Shown here piece after piece: positions 6,053 through 13,764 of a stretch of 20,877 nucleotides of DNA (position 1 is the first letter of the stretch; every line of letters starts with the position of its first letter). The notes under the pieces were generated by a model that saw only the letters and a program-made list of their open reading frames with translations, had not been told where the DNA came from and ran no database searches. A program made the translations under genes and the position numbers. The stretch is from positions 1-20,877 of the forward strand of contig DXXK01000010.1 in the NCBI GenBank assembly GCA_019416425.1, read 5' to 3'. The stretch comes from Bacteroidales bacterium. Its GTDB lineage: Bacteria > Bacteroidota > Bacteroidia > Bacteroidales > Muribaculaceae.

Positions 6053-7693
6053 TTAAAAATTATTCTTATTGAAGATTCCGGCATGGAAGAACCTTCTCCA
6101 ATAAGACAGGCCATTGGAGCCTTTTTGTCTTACATATCTGGGTACAATGCCACCTGTATCAATCTTATTGTCGATCCAATTGTGTATTACAATCTCGCTA
6201 TCTTTCGCAAATGGAAGTATCATGTTCATAAGCGACTTGTAAGTCTCTCCGAAATTATAGCGTTTGAATTTGTTCTTCTTGAATACAGGATTGGTATAGT
6301 GTTGCTTTTCGAAAACACCTTTCAGCATGACGATAGGATCTCTGGATTCTATCATCAACCGTCCCTTATTGGACGCAATCATCAATTTGAATTGCTCAGG
6401 CCCGTATTCATACGGAACTCCATCGGCATCCGTCTGGTTAATTGCCGAGGCTTCACCTTTGTAGATAATCTCCTCCAAGGAATCCCAGATTATGTCTGTG
6501 AGTCTTTGCCCGAGAATCCACGTCAGTTCCTTCTTTGACAGCGAGAAATCGTAATCGGAATCTTTGTTTATCTTTTCAGCAATTACCTTATTATAAGCTG
6601 AAATAGCTAACAGATAATTGGCCCATACACACAGACTGCGCTCATAGTCTTTTTGCAGGACCAACATCTTCATTAAGTCCTCGGGATTGTCAATGTTGTT
6701 GATTTGATTTGTAATCTTCTTTGTTGTTCGTTCCCACAAATCCTGGTACAGCTTATTTGTAAAAAGTTGAGGACGGTCAGTTAAGTCCATACTGCAAAGG
6801 ACGGCAGGTGAGAAGACCTCAAAAGCCAGGACATTTCCTTTGTCAAAAAAACGACATTTGAAGAAATCCACTTCTGCCATATCTCTTAGGATATCCTCTC
6901 GGAAACATACCAATCCCTTGGATGGATTCAGCAATTTCACGCTGTTGGGTGCCGGTTTAGGTTTATTGCTATCTTCCGGTGTGTTGAAAATTGATTCAAT
7001 CCAATCTTTAGTATCAGTGCTATTTATTGATTTATTGGATACAAAGATTGGAAATTCAAAATCAATAGGGAGATCCTGACTTACAACATCAGATATTTCA
7101 TCTACGATTGCATCAATCTCTTCTTGATTGGAGGGGTTAATCATAGAATGCTGGAAATCCGCGTCTTTATGCGATGCAATCCAAGACAGTTCGAATCCAA
7201 GATTTTTGTTTTTTGGACTATTGGTTCCATGCAACAGGACGCTGAGTTCCGCAGCAGTCTGAATGACTGAGGTACCATGAATCATCACATCGTCCACAAG
7301 TATGAATCGCTTGTTCTCGATATCATCATACGTGAAAATGAAAGGCAATGCGATTTCCGATGTAATTTCTATATCATTAAGAATTTCTAAATCCTCCTGT
7401 GAAGCGCGATTATTCTTAAACCACTCAATGAAACGAGGCATCTTGCGTGAGATAGCAATAATCACGGGAGTCTTGCCCTTGTCCTTGATATCAGACAACA
7501 TAAGGTTTAAGAAAGCCCACCAATCGTTGACCTTCTCTTCGAATAATGAGTTATTCCTATCTACCTCAGTCGGTTTCATCAAAGCAGTACCCTCTCCGCC
7601 GGTATGCACAAACTCATAATCCCCACTTAAGGGGTTTAAAAGTTTCTCAAAGTTAGCATACAATAAAATAATATCCAATAGGGATATTATCAT
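6053..7693 (-). CDS. Phosphoribosyltransferase-like protein, first gene of the cassette
   Basis: A 546-residue protein that I cannot assign to a named family. The N-terminal part has a type I phosphoribosyltransferase-like core: a strand and loop TPVIIAISRKMPRFIEWF (75-92), an LPFIF strand (116-120), and FILVDDVMIHGTSVIQT (130-146). The last matches the PRPP-binding loop (hydrophobic strand, DD, then [TH]GTS in place of TGxT). The two acidic residues D134 and D135 and G140-T141-S142 are present. The remaining 400 residues are mostly helical with no motif I know. Normal phosphoribosyltransferases are about 170-230 residues, so this is a large fusion or a new architecture. The protein could be a nucleotide-modifying enzyme, an effector, or a sensor that binds PRPP-like ligands. 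ATG at 7691-7693 is chosen over the preceding TTG. An A+T-rich leader of about 110 nt separates it from the right-hand repeat. Confidence 0.75.
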   Translation of the reverse strand: MIISLLDIILLYANFEKLLNPLSGDYEFVHTGGEGTALMKPTEVDRNNSLFEEKVNDWWAFLNLMLSDIKDKGKTPVIIAISRKMPRFIEWFKNNRASQEDLEILNDIEITSEIALPFIFTYDDIENKRFILVDDVMIHGTSVIQTAAELSVLLHGTNSPKNKNLGFELSWIASHKDADFQHSMINPSNQEEIDAIVDEISDVVSQDLPIDFEFPIFVSNKSINSTDTKDWIESIFNTPEDSNKPKPAPNSVKLLNPSKGLVCFREDILRDMAEVDFFKCRFFDKGNVLAFEVFSPAVLCSMDLTDRPQLFTNKLYQDLWERTTKKITNQINNIDNPEDLMKMLVLQKDYERSLCVWANYLLAISAYNKVIAEKINKDSDYDFSLSKKELTWILGQRLTDIIWDSLEEIIYKGEASAINQTDADGVPYEYGPEQFKLMIASNKGRLMIESRDPIVMLKGVFEKQHYTNPVFKKNKFKRYNFGETYKSLMNMILPFAKDSEIVIHNWIDNKIDTGGIVPRYVRQKGSNGLSYWRRFFHAGIFNKNNF

Positions 7694-7807
7694 CAATTGT
7701 CATTAAATATCAACAAACCTCTGTATTATAACACTTAAATAAAACAGTGAATGTTAAAATTGATTAATGATTTAATGATATTTAACGATTTGGTCACATT
7801 GTCATAT

Positions 7808-7866
7808 TTGTGTACGGCAGCGAAATCATCCATTTTCAACCGCGGTCCAAAAATTGAACACTAACC
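7808..7866. repeat. Cassette-flanking repeat, right copy
   Basis: Matches 3333-3391 at 52 of 59 positions, same orientation, with the core GTTAGTGTTCAATTTTTGGA on the minus strand. It begins 31 nt after the stop of the epimerase/dehydratase gene and about 115 nt before the start of the PRTase-like gene. It thus marks the boundary between polysaccharide genes and the cassette. Confidence 0.7.
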
Positions 7867-7897
7867 TAATATGGCTTTATGAACAAAGGCAAACAAA

Positions 7898-8926
7898 TCA
7901 TTCTTTCAGGATTTTAATAGTGCGTGTTACTGCATCGTTCATCTCATATATAGGATTGAATCCGATGCTCCTGATGCGAGAATTATCAAGGATGGCATTC
8001 ATGGCAACGCTGTATCCTTGTCTTTCGGTTTCGGAAGGCAGTTCGAATACCACATTCTTGCCATTGTATTCAGCACATAACTGCGCAAAATCCTTGAGAT
8101 GAACATTGGTCTTTTCGCTGCTTACATTGTATGCTACTCCGATTTGTCCATGAAGCAACACTTCAAGCAATCCCATGACAGCATCGGCTACATACGTGTA
8201 TGAAAAGAACTGCTCTCCCGTGCTTTTCAAGACAATATCCTCACATTCAATTGCCTTCTTGATGAACTGAGAGGACGCTTTGCTGTCGCTTTCAAGCATG
8301 GTAGGCCCGAAAATACGGCATAGACGTGCAATCTTAACATTCACATCACGCTCAGCGATATATGACTGGCATAATGCCTCGGCAGTACGTTTGGACTCAT
8401 TGTAGCATGAGCGCGCATTGCTGAGGTTCAGTTTCCCGTTTGAATCCTCGGTAAATGGCTCATCGTTAATAGCATTTCCATACACCTCATTAGTGGATGT
8501 ATAGATTACTGTGGCTCCGCATTTCTTGGCAAGATTCAATGCATGTTCTGCACCTTTGACATTAATCAGAATGGTTTCAATCGGATATTTTGAATATGCT
8601 AGGGGATGCGTATTGCTTGCCATAGGAATAATGTAATCAACCTTAAGACCCTCGTCAAAAGGCAGACAAACATCATGCTCCAAAAAATGAAAATTAGGAT
8701 TGCCAAAATGTTCTCCTAATCGATTCTCTGCCTTTTTTTGATTTCGTCCGACAGCATAAACTTTTACGCTATCCAATTGCATGAGTGCGTCGATAAGCAT
8801 AACGCCAACCATTCCTGTAGCTCCGGTAATAAGGAATGATTTACCCTGTAGTGAATTAATATCCTTAACAGAAAGGATATTCTTAAGGTCCTCTTGATAG
8901 AGGGGATGCTTCTTATTCAGTTTCAT
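7898..8926 (-). CDS. NAD-dependent epimerase/dehydratase (extended SDR) of the LicD-cytidylyltransferase module
   Basis: A 342-residue extended short-chain dehydrogenase/reductase. The NAD-binding GATGMVG is at 35-41, the serine/threonine region YTSTNEVYG at 142-150 and the catalytic YNESK at 175-179 (Y175, K179). It resembles UDP-glucuronate decarboxylase or dTDP-glucose dehydratase relatives, but the substrate cannot be read from the sequence. The start ATG at 8924-8926 overlaps the cytidylyltransferase stop (ATGA), so the two are translationally coupled. An in-frame TTG three codons upstream would lie inside the preceding gene. The coupling suggests that it makes or modifies the same CDP-activated compound that LicD then transfers. 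In Haemophilus Bcs1 and in TarI/TarJ a reductase also pairs with the cytidylyltransferase, but those reductases are of other types. It is the last polysaccharide gene before the cargo. Confidence 0.85.
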   Translation of the reverse strand: MKLNKKHPLYQEDLKNILSVKDINSLQGKSFLITGATGMVGVMLIDALMQLDSVKVYAVGRNQKKAENRLGEHFGNPNFHFLEHDVCLPFDEGLKVDYIIPMASNTHPLAYSKYPIETILINVKGAEHALNLAKKCGATVIYTSTNEVYGNAINDEPFTEDSNGKLNLSNARSCYNESKRTAEALCQSYIAERDVNVKIARLCRIFGPTMLESDSKASSQFIKKAIECEDIVLKSTGEQFFSYTYVADAVMGLLEVLLHGQIGVAYNVSSEKTNVHLKDFAQLCAEYNGKNVVFELPSETERQGYSVAMNAILDNSRIRSIGFNPIYEMNDAVTRTIKILKE

Positions 8927-9645
8927 TTCAGCCAATTGTCAGTACCTTTTCCTAAATAACCCTTGAAAAGCTCTAGGTCATCCTTTGTGGTTAGTTTTAT
9001 GTTTTTGTCACTGCCTGAGGCAAAGTTCAGGCGCACACCGAGTTCCACCATCATTGTATTTGTATAATGGGAGCCTTTTATGCCGATCTCCTTCTCGAAA
9101 GCCTCGTGATATTTATTGTCCAGCAGGTCAAAACGATATGCCTGAGGTGTAGACACACGACGCAACGTCTCACGTGGAATGAATTGAGTTGTCGTAGTCT
9201 CGTCATCGGTGCTTACTACAAATATCTGCTCGTTATATGGCATAGAAGTCACGGCATTACCCAGTTTGTTTGCTTTAGTAATGACGTCTGTCAAAACCGA
9301 TGGCTCAATCAATGGACGTATACCGTCATGAATAATTACAACATCGTCAGGCTTGCATACGTTTTCAAGATTATACACTCCATTGCGAATGGATTCCTGG
9401 CCGGAATTTCCACCTTTTACCACCCATTTCAGTTTATCAATACCGAATTGTTTGGCATAGGCCCACAATACGTTTTCCCATCCATCTATGCATACCACTT
9501 CAATTGCATCAACGAGAGGATGACGCTGAAAACCTTCCAATGTGTAAATAAGCACCGGCTTATCATACACATTGATAAACTGCTTGGGAATGTCCTGTCC
9601 CATGCGGGACCCACTTCCACCTGCTATTATAATTGCGTAATTCAT
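8923..9645 (-). CDS. IspD/TarI-like cytidylyltransferase
   Basis: A 240-residue nucleotidyltransferase of the IspD family. The CTP-binding loop AGGSGSRMG is at 8-16 with K21 in PKQF. GGNSGQESIRNG is at 78-89, HDGIRPL at 106-112, and the C-terminal NIKLTTKDDLELF is typical. The family joins CMP to a phosphorylated alcohol: methylerythritol-4-P in the case of IspD, or ribitol-5-P in the case of TarI, Bcs1 and human ISPD/CRPPA. HDGIRP here differs from the HDAARP usual in housekeeping IspD. The gene sits 6 nt after a LicD gene and overlaps a dehydrogenase gene by 4 nt. A polysaccharide role, probably making CDP-ribitol or a related CDP-polyol, is therefore far more likely than isoprenoid synthesis. 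The exact alcohol is not determined. Confidence 0.88.
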   Translation of the reverse strand: MNYAIIIAGGSGSRMGQDIPKQFINVYDKPVLIYTLEGFQRHPLVDAIEVVCIDGWENVLWAYAKQFGIDKLKWVVKGGNSGQESIRNGVYNLENVCKPDDVVIIHDGIRPLIEPSVLTDVITKANKLGNAVTSMPYNEQIFVVSTDDETTTTQFIPRETLRRVSTPQAYRFDLLDNKYHEAFEKEIGIKGSHYTNTMMVELGVRLNFASGSDKNIKLTTKDDLELFKGYLGKGTDNWLK

Positions 9646-9651
9646 AATGTG

Positions 9652-10446
9652 TTAATATTTCCCAAAATCTATATCTATTATGTGTAATCCCACACGTTTC
9701 TCTACAGGAGGCAATTGCATATAATCACCATAAGTAATGGACAAATACTTATCCATGTCTTCCTGTGCATAAAGTTCAGTATCTTCAAACTGAGTCAAAG
9801 TTGGCTTACCATAGACGCTGCGTGGAACGAATGCGTTATGCCATCTTGTGCGACCCATAACATCAGATACCCAGTTTGTCGGTGAGTCATTATATTTCAA
9901 ATACCTCTTTTGGACAAATTTGAGAATAGACTTAAGTTTTAATGGCTTGGCCATTAAACTGATGAACTTCTTGGATATAGAGTTAGGTTTGAAGCCCTTG
10001 CAATTCATGTTATGAGCCAACCATAGTTTTCCCCACATATACTGAAATGCGCGTCCAATTTTTGAATTGGATGCATAATCCACACGAAATACATCTATGT
10101 AGATGCCATCCATTTTGGGCCCGATATAATATTCTCCAAATTCTTTGATGTGCGTTCCTTTCAAACGAATTTTTGAGAAATGTTCCGGCCAGTCGACAGT
10201 GCCTTCCTGAAAGGAATATTTGTTTTTGTCAAGTTTTTCTTTACATAATTTGATGAAGTTATCATATTGTTCTGGAAGTAGGACTATATCGATATCATCA
10301 TCCCAAGGAATAAAACCCTTATGACGCTTTGCACCAAGTGTGGTACCGCCAAATAGGTAATATTCAATCTCATAATCACGGCAAAACTTGTCAATGTCTT
10401 TCATCATCGTTAGAATTACCGACTGGAGATGTTCTGTTTGTGTCAT
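9652..10446 (-). CDS. LicD-family phosphotransferase
   Basis: A 264-residue LicD-family protein (PF04991). The signature is complete: YLFGGTTLGAKRHKGFIPW followed by the acidic DDDID (49-53). LicD enzymes transfer a phospho-group such as phosphocholine or polyol-phosphate from a CDP-linked donor onto a sugar. The human relatives fukutin and FKRP transfer ribitol-5-phosphate from CDP-ribitol. Because the next gene encodes an IspD/TarI-like cytidylyltransferase and no choline genes (licA, licC) are seen, a polyol-phosphate is the likelier substituent. Its ATG overlaps the stop of the upstream GT2 gene (ATGA at 10443-10446), and the cytidylyltransferase starts 6 nt after its TAA. It probably acts in the cytoplasm on the lipid-linked repeat unit. 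Confidence 0.9.
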   Translation of the reverse strand: MTQTEHLQSVILTMMKDIDKFCRDYEIEYYLFGGTTLGAKRHKGFIPWDDDIDIVLLPEQYDNFIKLCKEKLDKNKYSFQEGTVDWPEHFSKIRLKGTHIKEFGEYYIGPKMDGIYIDVFRVDYASNSKIGRAFQYMWGKLWLAHNMNCKGFKPNSISKKFISLMAKPLKLKSILKFVQKRYLKYNDSPTNWVSDVMGRTRWHNAFVPRSVYGKPTLTQFEDTELYAQEDMDKYLSITYGDYMQLPPVEKRVGLHIIDIDFGKY

Positions 10447-11267
10447 TTTCTAAATAGTTTTTGAAATATGAAACCTCGAAGCCTGTTTGGCATAGCGACT
10501 TGGATTATGAAGCGGCCAAATACATTGTAGCAATAGCGAGGCAATGAAATCATCTTGTGCTTCAGCATATAGTCTTGAAGACCTTTTTCGCTTTGGAAAT
10601 ACTTCCAACCTCCTCGGCGCTGATACATTTCCTTGCCTACGCGTACATTGACAAGCGTGTCTGGCAGATTAGCGAATTGATATCCAGCTTCTGCCATACG
10701 AATCCAGAGATAATAATCCTCGTTATAATGCCAGTCAAGGTAATTGCCTACCTCTAATATCCTGGAACGCCTGAACATAACGCTCATGTGATTGAATGGA
10801 CATCGTTTCTTCATCCAGGTTGTAATATCGCTATTTGAGCAAGGCACTTCCCGTTTCCCCACAATATTAGATTCTGAATCAATAAATTCATAAATCTGGC
10901 CACCGACGATATCGCATTCAGGATGTTGCTCCATAAATGCAATCTGTTTGGCGAATCTATCAGGAACCGAAATGTCATCCGAATCCATCCTGGCTAAGAG
11001 TTCATACTTCGCATTATTTACACCGACTCGTAATGCATTGCCAAGGCCTTTATTCTCAGGCAACCAGATTACATTATATAAATCCGGCGAAGCCTTTTCT
11101 TTTTCTAAAATCAGCTTTTTTAAATCATCAGCAACAGGTCCATCAACAACAAGCACGACTTCATTGGGCTTGATAGTTTGAGCCATAGTAACGCTATCGA
11201 GAGCGTTTGCAACATATTCAGTTTTATCATTATGATATATGGAAATGATTACAGAGAATTTTATCAT
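10443..11267 (-). CDS. Family 2 glycosyltransferase (GT-A), first of the LicD module
   Basis: A 274-residue GT2 enzyme. It opens with FSVIISIYHND (4-14), has the nucleotide-binding VVDGPV (40-45), and the metal-binding DSDD at 95-98 within LLARMDSDDISVPDRF. This subgroup resembles the AmsE-like transferases of exopolysaccharide clusters. It probably adds one sugar to the undecaprenyl-linked repeat unit at the inner membrane face. There is no transmembrane segment, but the C-terminus is basic and hydrophobic and could touch the membrane. The stop overlaps the LicD start by 4 nt, suggesting that the sugar it adds may be the one LicD decorates. Donor and acceptor are unknown. Confidence 0.9.
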   Translation of the reverse strand: MIKFSVIISIYHNDKTEYVANALDSVTMAQTIKPNEVVLVVDGPVADDLKKLILEKEKASPDLYNVIWLPENKGLGNALRVGVNNAKYELLARMDSDDISVPDRFAKQIAFMEQHPECDIVGGQIYEFIDSESNIVGKREVPCSNSDITTWMKKRCPFNHMSVMFRRSRILEVGNYLDWHYNEDYYLWIRMAEAGYQFANLPDTLVNVRVGKEMYQRRGGWKYFQSEKGLQDYMLKHKMISLPRYCYNVFGRFIIQVAMPNRLRGFIFQKLFRK

Positions 11268-11345
11268 TTATCTTAAGATTGACAAGCATAATACATTTTT
11301 GAGAGAACTGTCTGAATTATTAAAGTATGGGGATATGGCCTCAAT

Positions 11346-12275
11346 TTAAATCCACTTTACGAATAATTGTAAGATTCTTTTGTTATAAGAGGAAATACAT
11401 GCCAGAAATGTATAAAACTCCATTTTCCCAAATCCGAACCAGGAAATGTGTTTAACATATTTCTTAATAAACTTGTTGATGAGTAGAGGGAGAGTCTTGT
11501 CTACTATTTCGTATTCTTGACTCATTTTGTAGTGTCTTACTATTGTAAAACATAAATGAGCCAATGCTTTTTTTTCCTCAGGATATCCTATGGATCTTTT
11601 GTAGATTCTTTCACATGCAAGTATAGAAGAATATCGTCTTAATGTGTATTTCTTTTCTGCCATTGCAGAGTCAGATCTTAACTGATATTTAAAGAGGAAT
11701 CTATGTTCATGATTAATATGAGGATTGTGATTAAGTAGTAATGATACAAATTCGCGATCTTCGCCGTAGTATGTATTTTCGTCAAAATAGATATCGTACT
11801 GATTTATATAATTTCTTTTAGTTACAAGAGATCCTAAATGAATAGGTTGTTTATTAACTAAAAAATTCTCTAGTAAATGTTTAGTATGGGTTATTTGTTT
11901 ATAATGTTTTATATATCCATTATCTTCTATCAGAAAGTCAAATAAATAGATGTCGACATCCTCTTTTTGACAATTGATTCTATAGATTAGATCATTTGCT
12001 ACAATATCATCACCATCTAAGAAATAAATCCATTCACCAATTGCGTGCAGTAATCCTAAATTACGTGCAGATGAAACACCTTTATTGTTCTGATGTAGTA
12101 CATGAATCTGTGCAGATTGTTTTGAATATTCATGAAGAATATCAAGTGTATTATCACTTGACCCATCGTCTATGGCTATAATTTCCCAATTATTATCGGT
12201 TTGATTAAGGATTGATTCTATTGTCCTACTAATATAACTGGATATATTATAACAAGGAATTATTATGCTAACCAT
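11346..12275 (-). CDS. Family 2 glycosyltransferase (GT-A)
   Basis: A 309-residue GT2 enzyme with a textbook N-terminus: VSIIIPCYNISSYISRTIES (2-21), IAIDDGSSDNT (33-43) and the metal-binding DGDD at 87-90. A lysine- and tyrosine-rich C-terminal half with a possible amphipathic end is usual for capsule transferases that work at the membrane. It lies 46 nt after a GT4 gene and 78 nt before the next GT2 gene, with no promoter or terminator visible between them. The gene is more A+T-rich than the FucNAc block. It is predicted to add one sugar of the repeat unit, of unknown identity. Confidence 0.9.
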   Translation of the reverse strand: MVSIIIPCYNISSYISRTIESILNQTDNNWEIIAIDDGSSDNTLDILHEYSKQSAQIHVLHQNNKGVSSARNLGLLHAIGEWIYFLDGDDIVANDLIYRINCQKEDVDIYLFDFLIEDNGYIKHYKQITHTKHLLENFLVNKQPIHLGSLVTKRNYINQYDIYFDENTYYGEDREFVSLLLNHNPHINHEHRFLFKYQLRSDSAMAEKKYTLRRYSSILACERIYKRSIGYPEEKKALAHLCFTIVRHYKMSQEYEIVDKTLPLLINKFIKKYVKHISWFGFGKMEFYTFLACISSYNKRILQLFVKWI

Positions 12276-12321
12276 TTAAAAATTAATGTTTTTGAATATT
12301 TTAAATTATTTATAGATGTGT

Positions 12322-13542
12322 TTATGAATGCGAGCAAATGATATCGATCAGATTTAGAATTTTTGCAGTTTGTATTTTTGAATTTTTTTTGCTTTTTATG
12401 AAATGAGATGCTTTAGAAGAGAGCTTATCTAACATATCTTGAGGGCATGAAAGAATCTCTTCTATTGCAAAAGCAATATCTTCAATGCTTGTTTTATCAT
12501 GTGAAATGTGATAACAATAATCATAGTATTCAGATGGAATTCCGGGTAACTCATATAATAATACGGGAGTTCCTGAAACTAAATATTCAATATTTTTTGA
12601 GGGGAAAGAGTATTTGGTGAATTCTTGTCCTGGTTTTCTTGGATTCACCAATAAGTATGCTTCAGATTGTAGTTTTAGAGCATCTTCTCTATTTACAAGG
12701 CCTAAATATTTAATACGTTTGTCTTTCATCTGAACTTCTCTTATATAATCTTCTAATTCTCCGCATCCGCATAGAAGTAACCGGGCATCCATGTCAGGAA
12801 CCTTGATAAACGCATCAATTAAGTCCTTGACTCCAAATTTTTCATACAGCATCCCCGTGTATAAAATGTCTTTTCTTTTCTGAGATGCAGATATTGAAAT
12901 TCGTTCTTCAGAATCGTTATAGATTCCTTCTACTATGCAATAAGGTCGCTTCACTGAGATTCGATCGTTCATTTGCTCAGTTAGAAGTACGAATCCATCT
13001 ACATGCGCATAGATATCTTGAATATTGCCGAATAATTTGGATTTAATTTTTGCTGGTAATGTGTTACAATCAAAATCCTCAATTTGATCCGGAATTATCA
13101 ATATTATTATAATGTTATTATTATACTTTGTTTTATACTTTATTAAAGCTTTAAGAACAGGAATATTGATGGAATATACTATAAAAACAGATAAATCATC
13201 TTTGTAAGGTAAGTTTATTAATGAATCGAGCAGATTCTTATAAATACTATAGTACATATAACCATAAATGGTGGAGAATCCTATGGAATCAACAAGAATT
13301 CCATTCTCGGATGATTGATGATGAGAGAATTTGGCATTGCGGTTGAACCGTGGAAAAGCTCCAACAGGGGCGACATTGATACATTTGAAGTTATGATTCA
13401 GATTCTTTCGAAGGCCATCAAAGACTGAATAAGAAAAAGCATCTGCCGAGTTGAAATTAAAATTCTTCATGTGTCCGGAGATCTTAGATTTGATATCTCG
13501 CGGTATAAAAGTAGATATGTAATAAATATGACGGTTGTTCAT
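12322..13542 (-). CDS. Family 4-type glycosyltransferase (GT-B)
   Basis: A 406-residue GT-B enzyme. The C-terminal half carries the recognisable parts: DILYTGMLYEKFGVKDLIDA with the glycine loop, LLLCGCGELEDYI, IKYLGLVNREDAL, and EFTKYSFPSKNIEYLVSGTP with the conserved acidic residues that hold the donor nucleotide. The N-terminal acceptor half is poorly conserved, as usual. It is strongly A+T-rich compared with the FucNAc genes upstream. It starts with ATG at 13540-13542, after a 222-nt gap that holds a degenerate repeat, and leads a run of transferase genes ending in the LicD module. Donor sugar unknown. Confidence 0.87.
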   Translation of the reverse strand: MNNRHIYYISTFIPRDIKSKISGHMKNFNFNSADAFSYSVFDGLRKNLNHNFKCINVAPVGAFPRFNRNAKFSHHQSSENGILVDSIGFSTIYGYMYYSIYKNLLDSLINLPYKDDLSVFIVYSINIPVLKALIKYKTKYNNNIIIILIIPDQIEDFDCNTLPAKIKSKLFGNIQDIYAHVDGFVLLTEQMNDRISVKRPYCIVEGIYNDSEERISISASQKRKDILYTGMLYEKFGVKDLIDAFIKVPDMDARLLLCGCGELEDYIREVQMKDKRIKYLGLVNREDALKLQSEAYLLVNPRKPGQEFTKYSFPSKNIEYLVSGTPVLLYELPGIPSEYYDYCYHISHDKTSIEDIAFAIEEILSCPQDMLDKLSSKASHFIKSKKNSKIQTAKILNLIDIICSHS

Positions 13543-13621
13543 TGATTATAAATTAATAGTCGGATTTTAGTTATGTTTAGTTAGTTGTCAATTACCAGAC
13601 CAAGTTAAAAGGCCCATGCAA

Positions 13622-13726
13622 TCAGTGGCATTCCCGTACTCGCTTGTCGTTGCTGAGGAAATTCTTCAAGAGCTGTGCATATGTATGGCCTCTAAAGTTT
13701 TTTGTCCAAGAATTGAGCATTAACAT
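13622..13726 (-). other. Short open frame or remnant containing a third, degenerate copy of the cassette-boundary repeat
   Basis: ATG at 13724-13726 opens a 34-codon frame ending at TGA 13622-13624, containing NSWTKNFRGHTYAQLLKNFL. The DNA at 13703-13724 (minus TTAATGCTCAATTCTTGGAC) is a diverged copy of the core at 3371-3391 and 7847-7866. Those copies also show N.WT and, in the left copy, RGHT in the same frame, but broken by stops. This suggests that all three derive from one coding element, now decayed. It lies about 40 nt after the FucNAc epimerase gene. A functional peptide is unlikely. Confidence 0.35.
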
Positions 13727-13764
13727 TTGGTTCGGATTTGTGCACGGCTGGGAGATATACGCTG

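Noticed and set aside
3413..7693. Retron, toxin-antitoxin or ABC transporter
   Set aside because: No reverse transcriptase or msr/msd-like region, no small antitoxin-like gene, and the ATPase has an SMC-like coiled coil while the membrane protein has only two helices.
8923..9645. Housekeeping IspD of the isoprenoid (MEP) pathway
   Set aside because: Overlap with an SDR gene and tight spacing to LicD, together with HDGIRP in place of HDAARP, point to a polysaccharide-dedicated TarI-like enzyme.
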